Assembly: GCF_038396845.1 (NCBI RefSeq)
Contig: NZ_CP151587.1
Location: forward strand, 1,338,001 to 1,402,000
Origin: Gymnodinialimonas sp. 57CJ19
GTDB taxonomy: Bacteria > Pseudomonadota > Alphaproteobacteria > Rhodobacterales > Rhodobacteraceae
Direction of reading: 5' to 3'
Length of the DNA stretch: 64,000 nucleotides
Under the pieces are notes generated by a model that was not told the DNA's origin, did no database searches, and saw only the letters and a list, made by a program, of their open reading frames with translations. Shown in pieces: positions 28,458 through 36,951 of the stretch. Each line of letters starts with the position of its first letter. Position 1 is the first letter of the stretch. Both the position numbers and the translations under genes were made by a program.

Positions 28458-28493
28458 CTTTCAATTTGGACCACTAAACTGGGGCTGCTCAGA

Positions 28494-28766
28494 ATCAAAC
28501 GACACAAACCCGAAGAGATTGTCACGAAGCTGCGGAAGGTTGAGGTACTTTGCGGCCAAGGAATGCCACGTGTCGGCGCCATCCGACAGGTGCAGATAAC
28601 GGAGCAGACATTCTATCACTGGCGAAAGCAATATGGTGGCATGGGAACAGACCAACTGAAGGAACTAAAGCGCATTCAAAAGGAGAATGACCGATTGCGC
28701 CGCCCAATATCAGATCTGACTTTGGACAAGCTGATCTTGTCGGAAGCAGCACGGGGAAACTACTAA
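28494..28766 (+). pseudogene. OrfA of IS copy 2, start lost
   Basis: Reads IKRHKPEEIVTKLRKVEVL..., the same protein as OrfA of copy 1 without its first two codons. It ends LILSEAARGNY. An internal ATG at 28563 could only give an N-terminally truncated, HTH-containing fragment. Confidence 0.82.
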
Positions 28767-28816
28767 GTCCCTCGCGTCGTCGTGCTTGTATCGATCATAT
28801 CCGCGATCGCGTCAGG

Positions 28817-29614
28817 GTGTCGGAACGGCGGGTCTGTCATGTCTTGGGGCAGCACCGGTCTACGCAGAGGAGTTTGCCTGTCGGCCGGTCCGACGATCAG
28901 CGTTTGATCGCTGATATGATCGAGCTTACCCGCCAGTACGGTCGTTACGGTTTTCGTAGGATCGCGGCCCTGCAAAGGGATGCAGGTTGGTTGGTGAACG
29001 ACAAGCGTGTCGAACGCCTCTGGCGACGTGAGGGGCTCAAAGTGCCAATGAAACTGCCCAAGAAGGGGAGGCTATGGCTGAACGATGGCTCGTGCGTTCG
29101 TTTGCGGTCGGAGTATCGCGACCATGTCTGGTCATATGACTTCGTTCATCACCGGACAGACGATGGAAAGGCATTCAGAACCCTGAATATCTTGGACGAG
29201 CACAGCCGACAGTACCTCGCAATCCGGGTTAAGAGGCGGCTGAACTCGACTCAGGTCATCGACGCCCTGACGGATCTGTTCATCTTGCGCGGCGTTCCTG
29301 CCTATATCCGGTCGGACAACGGCCCAGAGTTCATTGCTCAGGCTGTCCGGGACTGGATTGCGGCAGTCGGTGCCAAGACGGCCTACATCGAACCAGCGTC
29401 ACCTTGGTAGAACGGATACTGCGAAAGCTTCAACGCCCGGTTCCGGGATGAGCTGTTGAACGGAGAGACCTTTTGCTCGTTACGTGAGGCCCAAATCATC
29501 ATTGAAAGCTGGAGGAAACACAACAACACCAAGCGACCGCACAGTGCTTTGGGCTACCGACCACCGGCCCCTGAATCCATTGTCCCGATGGAACCCAGGC
29601 CAGTCATGCACTAA
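28817..29614 (+). pseudogene. OrfB of IS copy 2, in-frame stop
   Basis: Aligns along its length with OrfB of copy 1. The reading frame is interrupted by TAG at 29408-29410 where copy 1 has Glu (PWENGYCES becomes PW-stop-NGYCES), just before the catalytic Glu of the DDE triad. The C-terminal piece continues in the same frame to 29614. Confidence 0.85.
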
Positions 29615-29648
29615 CATTCAAAACGAACCACTCAAGTGGGGCCGATCA

Positions 29649-30200
29649 CCGCGAACTTCTGACCATCGTCTCATCGTAATGGAAGCGCGTATTTGGGGTT
29701 GAATATCGGCGAAAAGATCTACAGGAACTAACGCAACATTGGTGACGATGGACCATATTTTTTTCACTTTGGAACTATCGGCTCTGTTTCAAGCTATCGA
29801 ACCCACTGTCGAAGCACGAACTTCGCGCCTTGATTGCAGCTGTCGCCTAGTTGCAAGGTGTCGATTAAGCTGATCGTTCCTTAAAGTCCTGGGAAGTTGT
29901 GTTCATCGCTCTCGGGCAAAAGGTGCTCAGGTCACTTGGTCCATCGGCTTCTTTCGAGAACATCCACTGCAGTGAACGATGGAACGAACGTTGCCCAACC
30001 CTTTCTGTTCACGCACTGAAAGGTAATGAGTATTGGCGACACGTGCTCGCGGTGACAGTGACTCATATTGCGGACCAGAGGTTCACACAGAGATGTGGCT
30101 ATGCGTTTCGCCGATCATACCATGAAAGGCAAAAGGGCGACCGGAGCGTTCACGTTCCCGCTAGACCTGCGAATTCGGCAGTCTGCGTACAACTTTTCTC
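29649..30200. other. Intergenic gap after the IS pair
   Basis: About 550 bases. A plus-strand frame at 29899-30204 has no recognisable domain and an unnatural composition. No gene, RNA or repeat is supported here; it may be eroded sequence. Confidence 0.45.
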
Positions 30201-30231
30201 TTGAACCTCCAGCTACTGGAGGTGTTACCGC
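30201..30231 (+). promoter_or_regulatory. MerR-family metal-responsive promoter upstream of L,D-transpeptidase
   Basis: TTGAAC, a 19-base spacer containing the dyad CTCCAGCTACTGGAG, then TACCGC as a poor -10. The over-long spacer with centred dyad is the hallmark of MerR-type activation. The same TTGAACCTCCAG start is found at 41163-41193. Confidence 0.75.
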
Positions 30232-30288
30232 GTGTTAGGTAAAGTGTGGCATTGCCACTGAAAGTCGAACTTGATGCGGGGAAAACAG

Positions 30289-30930
30289 ATGCTGACCAGA
30301 CGACATTTCATCCAGACAACCACGGCGCTGTTTTCTGCGGCATTGGCCGGACCGTCGTTGGCAAATAACTGGCCAACGGAGTCGGAAATGGCGACTTGGG
30401 ACGCGCAGGTTACTCCGCCAGAATTTGATCTTTCGACCACCAATCCGTGGGGGCTGGATCGACGTTTGCTTCCTCAGAGAGTTGCCGCGAACGACGGATT
30501 AGTTCCGGGTGACATCCATGTCGACGCGACCGCGCGCTACCTGTACCACGTAGAAGCCGGGGGGACCGCTATGCGATACGGCGTCGCTATCGGTCGAGAC
30601 GGATTGTATGAACCGGGGACCTACACGATCCGCCGCAAAGTTGAATGGCCACACTGGACTCCCACGCAGAACATGATCGCCCGGGAGCCAGGGGTATATT
30701 CGCAGTATGCCAATGGACAGGAACCTGGACCCAACAACGCGCTCGGCTCACGTGCTCTGTATTTATACGTCGGACAGCGTGACACGTTTCTTAGGATCCA
30801 CGGAACGCCACAGCCTTGGTCGATCGGAAGTCGTGCGAGTTCCGGATGTGTGCGCATGGTTATGCCACATATCAATGCGCTCTTTCCCAATGTCGAAATT
30901 GGATCCATGGCGCGCCTTTATCCGGCTTAG
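30289..30930 (+). CDS. L,D-transpeptidase (YkuD), copy 1
   Basis: A 213-residue exported YkuD-fold enzyme making L,D-crosslinks in peptidoglycan or attaching proteins to it. It has a Tat-like signal (TRRHFIQTTTALFSAALAG) and the catalytic block HGTPQPWSIGSRASSGCVRM with His and Cys in the order expected. The paralogue at 51389-51976 shares the layout VRARKAEWPWWRPT-like (VEWPHWTPTQNM here) and PNNALGSRALYLY. It lies under a MerR-type promoter. Start ATG 30289 keeps the signal peptide; an ATG 18 bases upstream is possible. Confidence 0.88.
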   Translation: MLTRRHFIQTTTALFSAALAGPSLANNWPTESEMATWDAQVTPPEFDLSTTNPWGLDRRLLPQRVAANDGLVPGDIHVDATARYLYHVEAGGTAMRYGVAIGRDGLYEPGTYTIRRKVEWPHWTPTQNMIAREPGVYSQYANGQEPGPNNALGSRALYLYVGQRDTFLRIHGTPQPWSIGSRASSGCVRMVMPHINALFPNVEIGSMARLYPA

Positions 30931-31112
30931 AAAAGAAGAGTTGGAAGTCGCGTTTGGCAGATGAACCATATCGATCCTTACTCCTTCCAGACCGACATTG
31001 AATTTCCGTTGCTTGGCGCGCCATGTCGGGCGAGGGCTTTCCGCATCTGCGTGTCCCGGATATGCGGGAAATGTCATTCGGGGACATCTGGGGTTGAACC
31101 AAAAATAGCCAC

Positions 31113-31143
31113 TTGAAGCTATAGTGGCTGTAGGTGCTATCTA
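31113..31143 (+). promoter_or_regulatory. ZntR/PbrR-type promoter of zntA
   Basis: TTGAAG, 19-base spacer CTATAGTGGCTGTAGGTGC, then TATCTA as -10. The spacing and CTATAG half-site are typical of zinc/lead/cadmium MerR regulators, and a regulator of that class is encoded at 41300-41728. Confidence 0.8.
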
Positions 31144-31174
31144 AATTGCATCATATCGATTCCCGAGGTTTCTG

Positions 31175-33517
31175 ATGCCGTCCGACCCACATTTTCACGA
31201 TCATACTCAGACTGGCCACACGCACGGCGAAAGCTGTTGCGGAAGTGACAAGCCCGTTAACACGTCGCCTGCACCAGCTCCGTCGTCGGGACGCAGCTTT
31301 CAGGTGTCTGGTCTCGACTGCGCTGAGGAAGTCTCAATCCTCAACAAGGTAGTTGGCCCCAAAGTGGGCGGGGCCGAGCATCTAGCCTTCGATGTCATCA
31401 ATGGGCGAATGACCGTTTTGGACAGTGCCAAGACGATATCGGACTCGTATGTCGCAGAGTTGGTCGCAAGTACCGGCATGACAGCCAAACCGTGGGATGC
31501 CGAAAGGGCATCGGTCGATCAGGCTGAACACCTTGCCCGCCAAAGATTGTTCACGTTCCTCAGCGGAGGCTTCTGGGCCGCAGGCTTTATCTGGCACGTG
31601 GTTGAAACCGGTTTGGGCGGAGCTGTCGGGCTCTTTTCCGGCCATGGCGAAGCGCCGATGCCGTTGATCGAGGTTGCGTTCTTTGCAATCGCGATCCTAT
31701 GCGGCGTCTGGCTCGTGGCGCCGAAGGCGTGGTCCTCGGCGCGGCGGTTCTCGCCCGACATGAACCTGCTGATGGTCGTCGCAGTTGCAGGTGCCATTGG
31801 ACTTGGTGAGTTCTTCGAGGCGGCGACAGTCGCGTTCTTCTTTTCCCTGTCTCTCTTCCTTGAGAGTTGGAGCGTCGGACGAGCAAGGAATGCTGTCTCC
31901 GCACTTCTTGATCTCGCGCCGCCAACCGCGCGGGTGATCCGCGATGACGGCACAGAGTTGGACATGCCAGCGGCAAAAGTGGTTGTGGGCGACCGCTTTG
32001 TGGTGCGTGGTGGCGACCGTATTCCGCTTGATGGAGAGGTCACATCCGGGATGGGAGCCGTCGATCAGGCTCCGATCACCGGTGAAAGCGCGCTGGTGCC
32101 GAAGGAAACCGGGGATGACGTTTATGCTGGCACGATTAACGGTGAAGGCACACTGACGGTGCGCGCCACCAAGTTGGCATCTGACACGGTGCTGGCCAAG
32201 ATCACGCGTATGGTTGGCGATGCCCATGCGCGCCGCGCGCCGGTAGAACAATGGGTCACGAAATTCGCACGCATCTACACGCCCATCGTGATGGTGTTGG
32301 CGATCGCGATTGCAGTTCTCCCGCCGCTCATCGCAGGCGGGGCGTGGGACTACTGGTTCTACAACGCGCTTGTCCTTCTGGTTATTGCCTGCCCGTGTGC
32401 GCTGGTGATCTCGACGCCTGTGTCCATTGTCGCGGCACTTGCCGCATCGGCTCGGGTTGGGGTGCTCATCAAGGGTGGGGCTTATGTCGAAGCGCCCGGC
32501 CGTACGACGGCGCTGGCGATGGACAAGACTGGAACGATCACCATGGGCGAGCCTGAAGTGGCGTCCGTGCATCCGTTGGGCACCGCGACGGCCAAGGATC
32601 TGATCGAGATGGCCGCAGGTCTTGAGGCGCGATCCTCGCACCCTTTGGCGCGTGCCATTCTTGCGCGGGCCGAGGTCGACGGTGTCACGGTGTCCGCCGC
32701 TGAAGATACCCGCACGGTGCCGGGTCGTGGGCTTGAAGGGCGCGCAGCTGGCCGTTCGATCTGGCTAGGCTCTGACCGCTTCGCGGAGGAGAAGGGGTTC
32801 AGCAGTTCTATCCCAAAAGACATCCGCGACCGGATTGAAGGCGCCGGAAGCACGCTCGTCGCCGTGGGCGATGAAACGGGTGTGATTGGACTGCTGGAGC
32901 TGCGTGACCGTATCCGTCCCGACGCCAAAGGCATCGTGGCGCAGCTTCACGCACAGGGCGTGAAAACCATCGTCATGCTGACGGGCGACAACGAGCGTAC
33001 CGCGCGGGCCGTGGCCGCCGAGGTGGGTATCGACGAGGTGCGCGCCGAGCTTCTGCCCGAAGACAAAGTGAAAGCCATCGAAGAGCTGGTCGAAACCCAC
33101 GACATGGTGGCCATGATCGGCGACGGCGTGAACGACGCACCCGCCATGGCGCGGGCGCATTACGCGATTGCCATGGGTGCCGTCGGCTCGGACGCCGCGA
33201 TCGAGACGGCGGATATCGCGCTTATGACCGACGATATCGCCAAGGTGCCTTGGCTTATCGGCCATTCGCGCCGGGCGATGTCGATCATCCGCCAGAACAT
33301 AGCGATTTCGCTGGCAACCAAGGCGCTGTTTGTCGGGCTGACGGCCTTCGGGATGGCGTCCATGTGGGGGGCTATCGCCGCGGATGTCGGTGTGTCGCTG
33401 GTCGTCGTTGCCAATGCCCTGCGGCTTCTGAATGCCGGGGAACGCAAGCAGCCCCCTGCCGGTGGAAAGCGGGTCGGCGCGAAGATGGCCAAGGGGGCCT
33501 TGGCGCCGGGACAATAA
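31175..33517 (+). CDS. zntA: Zn/Cd/Pb-exporting P1B-type ATPase (ZntA/CadA)
   Basis: A 780-residue heavy-metal P-type ATPase. It starts with a His/Cys-rich segment (HFHDHTQTGHTHGESCCG) and a degenerate HMA-like domain (SGLDCAEEVSIL). The membrane CPC motif (IACPCALVIS), phosphorylation loop DKTGTIT, hinge MIGDGVNDAPAMA and a C-terminal membrane Asp (ADVGVSLVVVANALRLL) mark the zinc/cadmium/lead subgroup, not copper. A MerR-type promoter sits immediately upstream. The TRAP dctQ gene begins 35 bases after it, so they may be co-transcribed. Confidence 0.93.
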   Translation: MPSDPHFHDHTQTGHTHGESCCGSDKPVNTSPAPAPSSGRSFQVSGLDCAEEVSILNKVVGPKVGGAEHLAFDVINGRMTVLDSAKTISDSYVAELVASTGMTAKPWDAERASVDQAEHLARQRLFTFLSGGFWAAGFIWHVVETGLGGAVGLFSGHGEAPMPLIEVAFFAIAILCGVWLVAPKAWSSARRFSPDMNLLMVVAVAGAIGLGEFFEAATVAFFFSLSLFLESWSVGRARNAVSALLDLAPPTARVIRDDGTELDMPAAKVVVGDRFVVRGGDRIPLDGEVTSGMGAVDQAPITGESALVPKETGDDVYAGTINGEGTLTVRATKLASDTVLAKITRMVGDAHARRAPVEQWVTKFARIYTPIVMVLAIAIAVLPPLIAGGAWDYWFYNALVLLVIACPCALVISTPVSIVAALAASARVGVLIKGGAYVEAPGRTTALAMDKTGTITMGEPEVASVHPLGTATAKDLIEMAAGLEARSSHPLARAILARAEVDGVTVSAAEDTRTVPGRGLEGRAAGRSIWLGSDRFAEEKGFSSSIPKDIRDRIEGAGSTLVAVGDETGVIGLLELRDRIRPDAKGIVAQLHAQGVKTIVMLTGDNERTARAVAAEVGIDEVRAELLPEDKVKAIEELVETHDMVAMIGDGVNDAPAMARAHYAIAMGAVGSDAAIETADIALMTDDIAKVPWLIGHSRRAMSIIRQNIAISLATKALFVGLTAFGMASMWGAIAADVGVSLVVVANALRLLNAGERKQPPAGGKRVGAKMAKGALAPGQ

Positions 33518-33551
33518 GGTGGCCCGGAAGGGCGGCGAAGGTGGGGGCAGT

Positions 33552-34073
33552 ATGCGCATATTCGACGTGCTGGAAAAGATCATCCATTCGATAGGTGTGG
33601 GGACCGCTTGGTTGACAGTGGTCCCCATCGCATTTTTTACCGGCCTGCAAATGCTTGATCGCAAGCTACACCTTGGGGTGTCGTCATACCTTCCGGATTT
33701 TTCGACGTCCTTGCTGTTCATCCTGATCTTCATGACATTCGGGTTCACCTATTTGCGGGACGGTCATGTGCGCGTGGACGTATTCCGAAGGAAGTGGCCG
33801 CCACGCCGCTTGGCTTGGATCGAGCTTGGTGGCTGCCTTCTCGTGCTTTTGCCCCTCGCGGCCATCCTCACCTACTACGGCTGGGATGGGCTGATGCGGA
33901 CAACGCAATTCGCGGACACCGACATTTGGGCAAGGCGCGTTGCCGCCGTGATCGGTCCCGTGGTTCTGGGCTTGGCCGGGCTTATCGTCATTGTCCGAAA
34001 CGTCGCGTTCCTGCGGGGCAGGCGCGATAGCCTTTCCCCGCTGTCCCAAGAAGATCTTCCCCATGGAGACTGA
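33552..34073 (+). CDS. TRAP transporter small permease (DctQ type)
   Basis: A 173-residue inner-membrane protein with four predicted helices, in the DctQ family (GVGTAWLTVVPIAFFTGLQML; RDGHVRVDVFRRKWPPRRLAW). It overlaps dctM by 11 bases. It lies directly after zntA on the same strand. No DctP substrate-binding protein is encoded anywhere nearby, so either it is elsewhere in the genome or this pair is an orphan. ATG 33552 is chosen; longer in-frame sequence upstream overlaps zntA. Confidence 0.85.
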   Translation: MRIFDVLEKIIHSIGVGTAWLTVVPIAFFTGLQMLDRKLHLGVSSYLPDFSTSLLFILIFMTFGFTYLRDGHVRVDVFRRKWPPRRLAWIELGGCLLVLLPLAAILTYYGWDGLMRTTQFADTDIWARRVAAVIGPVVLGLAGLIVIVRNVAFLRGRRDSLSPLSQEDLPHGD

Positions 34074-35430
34074 ATTTCTGGCCATCGCCATGCTGGGTAT
34101 TCTGGCGCTAGGCGTGTTCAGCGGCTTCCCCGTGGCTTTGGTTCTGACGGCGACCGGGTTTCTTGCCTTTGTCGGCGCGGTCTGGATGGGTGTCACCGAT
34201 TTCAATCACCTTGGTCTGATCTATCTTCGTGTGCGTGGCATCCTGACGAACGAAGGGGTGCAATTCACCACCGTGCCGCTCCTGATCTTTCTGGGGCTGG
34301 TTTTGAACGCCAGCGGCATTTCATCAACCCTGTTTCGAACACTGGGGCAAGCGCTAAGGTGGCTCCCCGGTCACTACGCCATTGCCACCTTGTTGATTGG
34401 CCTGATCCTGGCCCCTGCCGCGGGTGTCATCGGAGCTTCCGTCGTGACCGTGGCGCTGGTGGCCTACGCCCCGATGTTGCGCGCAGGGTATTCCGCGTCA
34501 GTGGCGGGATCGGCCGTGGCGGCGTCCGGCGCGTTGGGCGTCGTCTTCCCTCCGGCGGTCCTGCTGTTCTTCGTGGCCAATGTCTTTCAGCTTCGCATCT
34601 CGTTGATGTACTCGGCGTTGGTCATCCCAGTCCTTATCTTGGTATTCTTCTTTTCCGTCTATTTTGCCGTCACGCTGAGAGGGCGCATCGACATCTCACT
34701 TTCGGACGACGCAAAGCCGACCCTGCGGGATGTGGTGTCCTCGATCATGGCGATTGCGGTGATCGCCGCCATTCCCCTCAGTATCATGGGCGGGATTGCG
34801 ACCCTGTCCGAGGCTGCCGGTGTTGGGGTTTTTGGTGCGCTGTTGGTCATGGTGGTTCGCGGTCGCATGACGTTTGATCGTCTGAACAAGACGATTGTGC
34901 AGGCGGCGTCCATGACCTCGATGGTGTTCTTCATCGTGGTGGGCGCATCAATCTTTTCACTCAGCTTCAATCTGCTGGAGGGTGGCCAGCTTCTGCTTGC
35001 GTGGATCAATGGATTTGACCTTGGACGTTGGGCGACCCTTGGCATGTTGTTGGGCGTCATTCTTGTGCTGGGGTTTGTGTTCGACTGGATCGAGATTCTG
35101 CTCGTGTTCCTACCGATCTTCCTTCCTTTGTTCGCACAGCTGGATTTCTCCGATCATGTTGGGTCAGAGTATTTCTCGCAGGTCTGGTTGGCTGGTCTGA
35201 TCGCATTGGCGCTTCAGACTTCATTTCTCACACCGCCGTTCGGATATGCGCTGTTCTTCGCCAAGATGGCGGCGCCACCAAGCGTTAATCTGGCCGATAT
35301 CTATCGCGGCGCGGGACCACTCGTGGTCATCGAAGTCGCACTGATCGCCTTGCTGGTATGGCGACCTGAATTGATCACATGGCTGCCGCAACTTGTTCTT
35401 TCGCGATCAAACTCGCCTTTGATCAACTAG
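34063..35430 (+). CDS. TRAP transporter large permease (DctM type)
   Basis: A 455-residue membrane protein with about twelve helices and the large-permease blocks of DctM (GFPVALVLTATGFLAFVGAV; GASVVTVALVAYAPMLRAGYS; LTPPFGYALFFAKMAAP). With DctQ it would import an acid or small organic ligand with Na+ or H+, but the binding protein is missing. Substrate is unknown. Placement after zntA may reflect metal-induced uptake of a ligand, or simple gene gathering. Confidence 0.88.
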   Translation: METEFLAIAMLGILALGVFSGFPVALVLTATGFLAFVGAVWMGVTDFNHLGLIYLRVRGILTNEGVQFTTVPLLIFLGLVLNASGISSTLFRTLGQALRWLPGHYAIATLLIGLILAPAAGVIGASVVTVALVAYAPMLRAGYSASVAGSAVAASGALGVVFPPAVLLFFVANVFQLRISLMYSALVIPVLILVFFFSVYFAVTLRGRIDISLSDDAKPTLRDVVSSIMAIAVIAAIPLSIMGGIATLSEAAGVGVFGALLVMVVRGRMTFDRLNKTIVQAASMTSMVFFIVVGASIFSLSFNLLEGGQLLLAWINGFDLGRWATLGMLLGVILVLGFVFDWIEILLVFLPIFLPLFAQLDFSDHVGSEYFSQVWLAGLIALALQTSFLTPPFGYALFFAKMAAPPSVNLADIYRGAGPLVVIEVALIALLVWRPELITWLPQLVLSRSNSPLIN

Positions 35431-35484
35431 ATTTGGCATGCTAACTACCGTCACGAGGCATAATTAAAAAATCGAGCTTTCTCC

Positions 35485-35982
35485 ATGAAACGCCGCATCT
35501 TCCTTTTGGGTACGATCACCGCATTTCTGTCCGGCTGCGCAAGCAGGTTCCGGGACTACGATGGACCGCAGGTCACACGGCTCAGAATGTACAAGAATGA
35601 GCGTTTGCTTATCCTTGACGGGGTGGAGGGTGAATTGCGGAGGTTCCCGATCGGGCTTGGTTTCGCGCCCGTGGGTCACAAACAGTTCGAAGGCGATGGC
35701 CGTACACCCGAGGGGGCGTACATTATCGACCGCCGCAATCCGAACAGCGAATTCCATCTATCCATCGGTATCTCCTACCCGAATGAGGCGGACATTGCGT
35801 TTGCTGAGTCGCACGGTCGTTCGCCCGGTGGAGATATCTTCATCCATGGCGGTCCGCGGCGCGGAATTGACCCGATGAATGTCCGCGATTGGACGGCAGG
35901 CTGCCCTTCTGTAACGGATCGGCAGATCGAGCATGTCTACGCCATGGTTCAGGACGGTACACCTATCGACATCTATCCCTGA
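35485..35982 (+). CDS. L,D-transpeptidase-like lipoprotein (YkuD)
   Basis: A 165-residue protein with a lipobox (LSGCAS, Cys18), then a YkuD domain: RTPEGAYIIDRRNPNS, catalytic His in IFIHGG, and Cys in WTAGCPSVTDRQI. This is a different subfamily from the two longer paralogues in the window (closer to ErfK/YafK-type). As a lipoprotein it would act at the periplasmic face of a membrane. It lies 54 bases after the TRAP operon with no recognised promoter box. Confidence 0.85.
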   Translation: MKRRIFLLGTITAFLSGCASRFRDYDGPQVTRLRMYKNERLLILDGVEGELRRFPIGLGFAPVGHKQFEGDGRTPEGAYIIDRRNPNSEFHLSIGISYPNEADIAFAESHGRSPGGDIFIHGGPRRGIDPMNVRDWTAGCPSVTDRQIEHVYAMVQDGTPIDIYP

Positions 35983-36021
35983 TGTGCGCGGCTGCGTGGG
36001 CCAGGCTGCGTCTCTTTTCGG

Positions 36022-36804
36022 TTACCCGAGGTAGACATCCAAGAACAGCATGAGCACGAGGCCTACCGCAAGGCCGAGCGTCGCCTTGTTCTGATGGCCG
36101 CTGCGATGGGTTTCAGGGATGATCTCGTGGCTTATCACATAAAGCATCGCGCCCGCGGCAAAGGCCAATCCCCACGGTAACAGCGGCTCTGACAGCGTAA
36201 TGATGCCTGCCCCAAGCAATCCGCCAATGGGTTCGACCATGCCGGTGAGCGCCGCGATGCCCCACGCGCGCCACTTGGGATAGCCCTCTCCAAGCAAGGC
36301 CACGGCGACGGCCAGACCTTCGGGTGCGTTCTGTAGGCCAATGCCAATGGCAAGAGGCATGCCGCCTTCGATACCGCCGGACCCGAACCCGACGCCAACT
36401 GCAAGCCCCTCGGGGAAGTTGTGGATCGTGATCGCGATGATGAAGAGCCAAACCCGCCGGAGGGATGCTCCTTCGGGCCCTTCGCGACCGGTGCTGAAAT
36501 GCTCGTGCGGGAGCTTTTCGTTCATCAGGGCGACCGCGCCCATCCCAAGCAGGATCGCGAGGCAAACGATGGCTGCAGGCGCTGCCTCACTTTCGAACCG
36601 GATATCAGCTGCGTCCAAGGCGGGAATGATCAGTGAGAAGAACGAAGCCGCAAGCATCACGCCTGCCGCGAACCCGAGCGAAAGATCACGGGTGGCCCGC
36701 GATGGAACACGACCGAACAACACGGGCAGGGCGCCAACAGCGGTGAGTGATCCCGCAGCGAGACTTCCTAGGAAGCCGAGCATTATTGGGGAGACAGTTT
36801 CCAT
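36022..36804 (-). CDS. ZIP family metal transporter
   Basis: A 260-residue ZIP transporter with eight predicted helices. The metal-site motifs of helices 4 and 5 are visible: HNFPEGLAVGVGFGSGG and QNAPEGLAVAVALL. The loop with HEHFST could bind zinc. It is convergent with the YkuD lipoprotein gene. No MerR-type box was seen upstream, so control is unknown; a ZIP importer beside exporters suggests zinc or iron homeostasis rather than pure resistance. Confidence 0.9.
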   Translation of the reverse strand: METVSPIMLGFLGSLAAGSLTAVGALPVLFGRVPSRATRDLSLGFAAGVMLAASFFSLIIPALDAADIRFESEAAPAAIVCLAILLGMGAVALMNEKLPHEHFSTGREGPEGASLRRVWLFIIAITIHNFPEGLAVGVGFGSGGIEGGMPLAIGIGLQNAPEGLAVAVALLGEGYPKWRAWGIAALTGMVEPIGGLLGAGIITLSEPLLPWGLAFAAGAMLYVISHEIIPETHRSGHQNKATLGLAVGLVLMLFLDVYLG

Positions 36805-36951
36805 TGCGGGCCAATCTATTTGTCAGTGTAAATGCGACTCATTCTCAATAGCCCTGCCGTGTCCGTATGGGAAGGCTTCCTTGGTCTCGCGTTTTGTAGT
36901 CAGGACCGATGCTGGTCGAACCGCGTGCCATGGCTGCGTTCGCGGAGCGCA

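Larger units (their letters stand above)
27274..28491 (+). mobile_element. IS3-family (IS407-like) insertion sequence, copy 1
   Basis: A 1218-base element with imperfect terminal inverted repeats: left TGAGCCTCCCC...TTTGAAGTGGTCC; right, read inward, TGAGCAGCCCC...TTTAGTGGTCC. It carries two overlapping frames, orfA and orfB. Left flank GTCC and right flank GAAT do not match, so no target-site duplication exists. The right end abuts a related IS inside its orfA, so the present structure involved nested insertion, deletion or recombination. Confidence 0.9.
28492..29648 (+). mobile_element. IS3-family insertion sequence, copy 2 (left end lost, inactive)
   Basis: A related but diverged IS. Its right end, read inward, is TGATCGGCCCCACTTGAGTGG, which resembles the ends of copy 1. 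The left end and the first codons of orfA are missing because copy 1 joins it at codon 3 (IKRHKPEEIV). orfB carries an internal TAG. The element cannot move itself. Confidence 0.85.

Noticed and set aside
29899-30204. Plus-strand frame after the IS pair
   Set aside because: No domain, no ribosome site, ends inside a promoter box.
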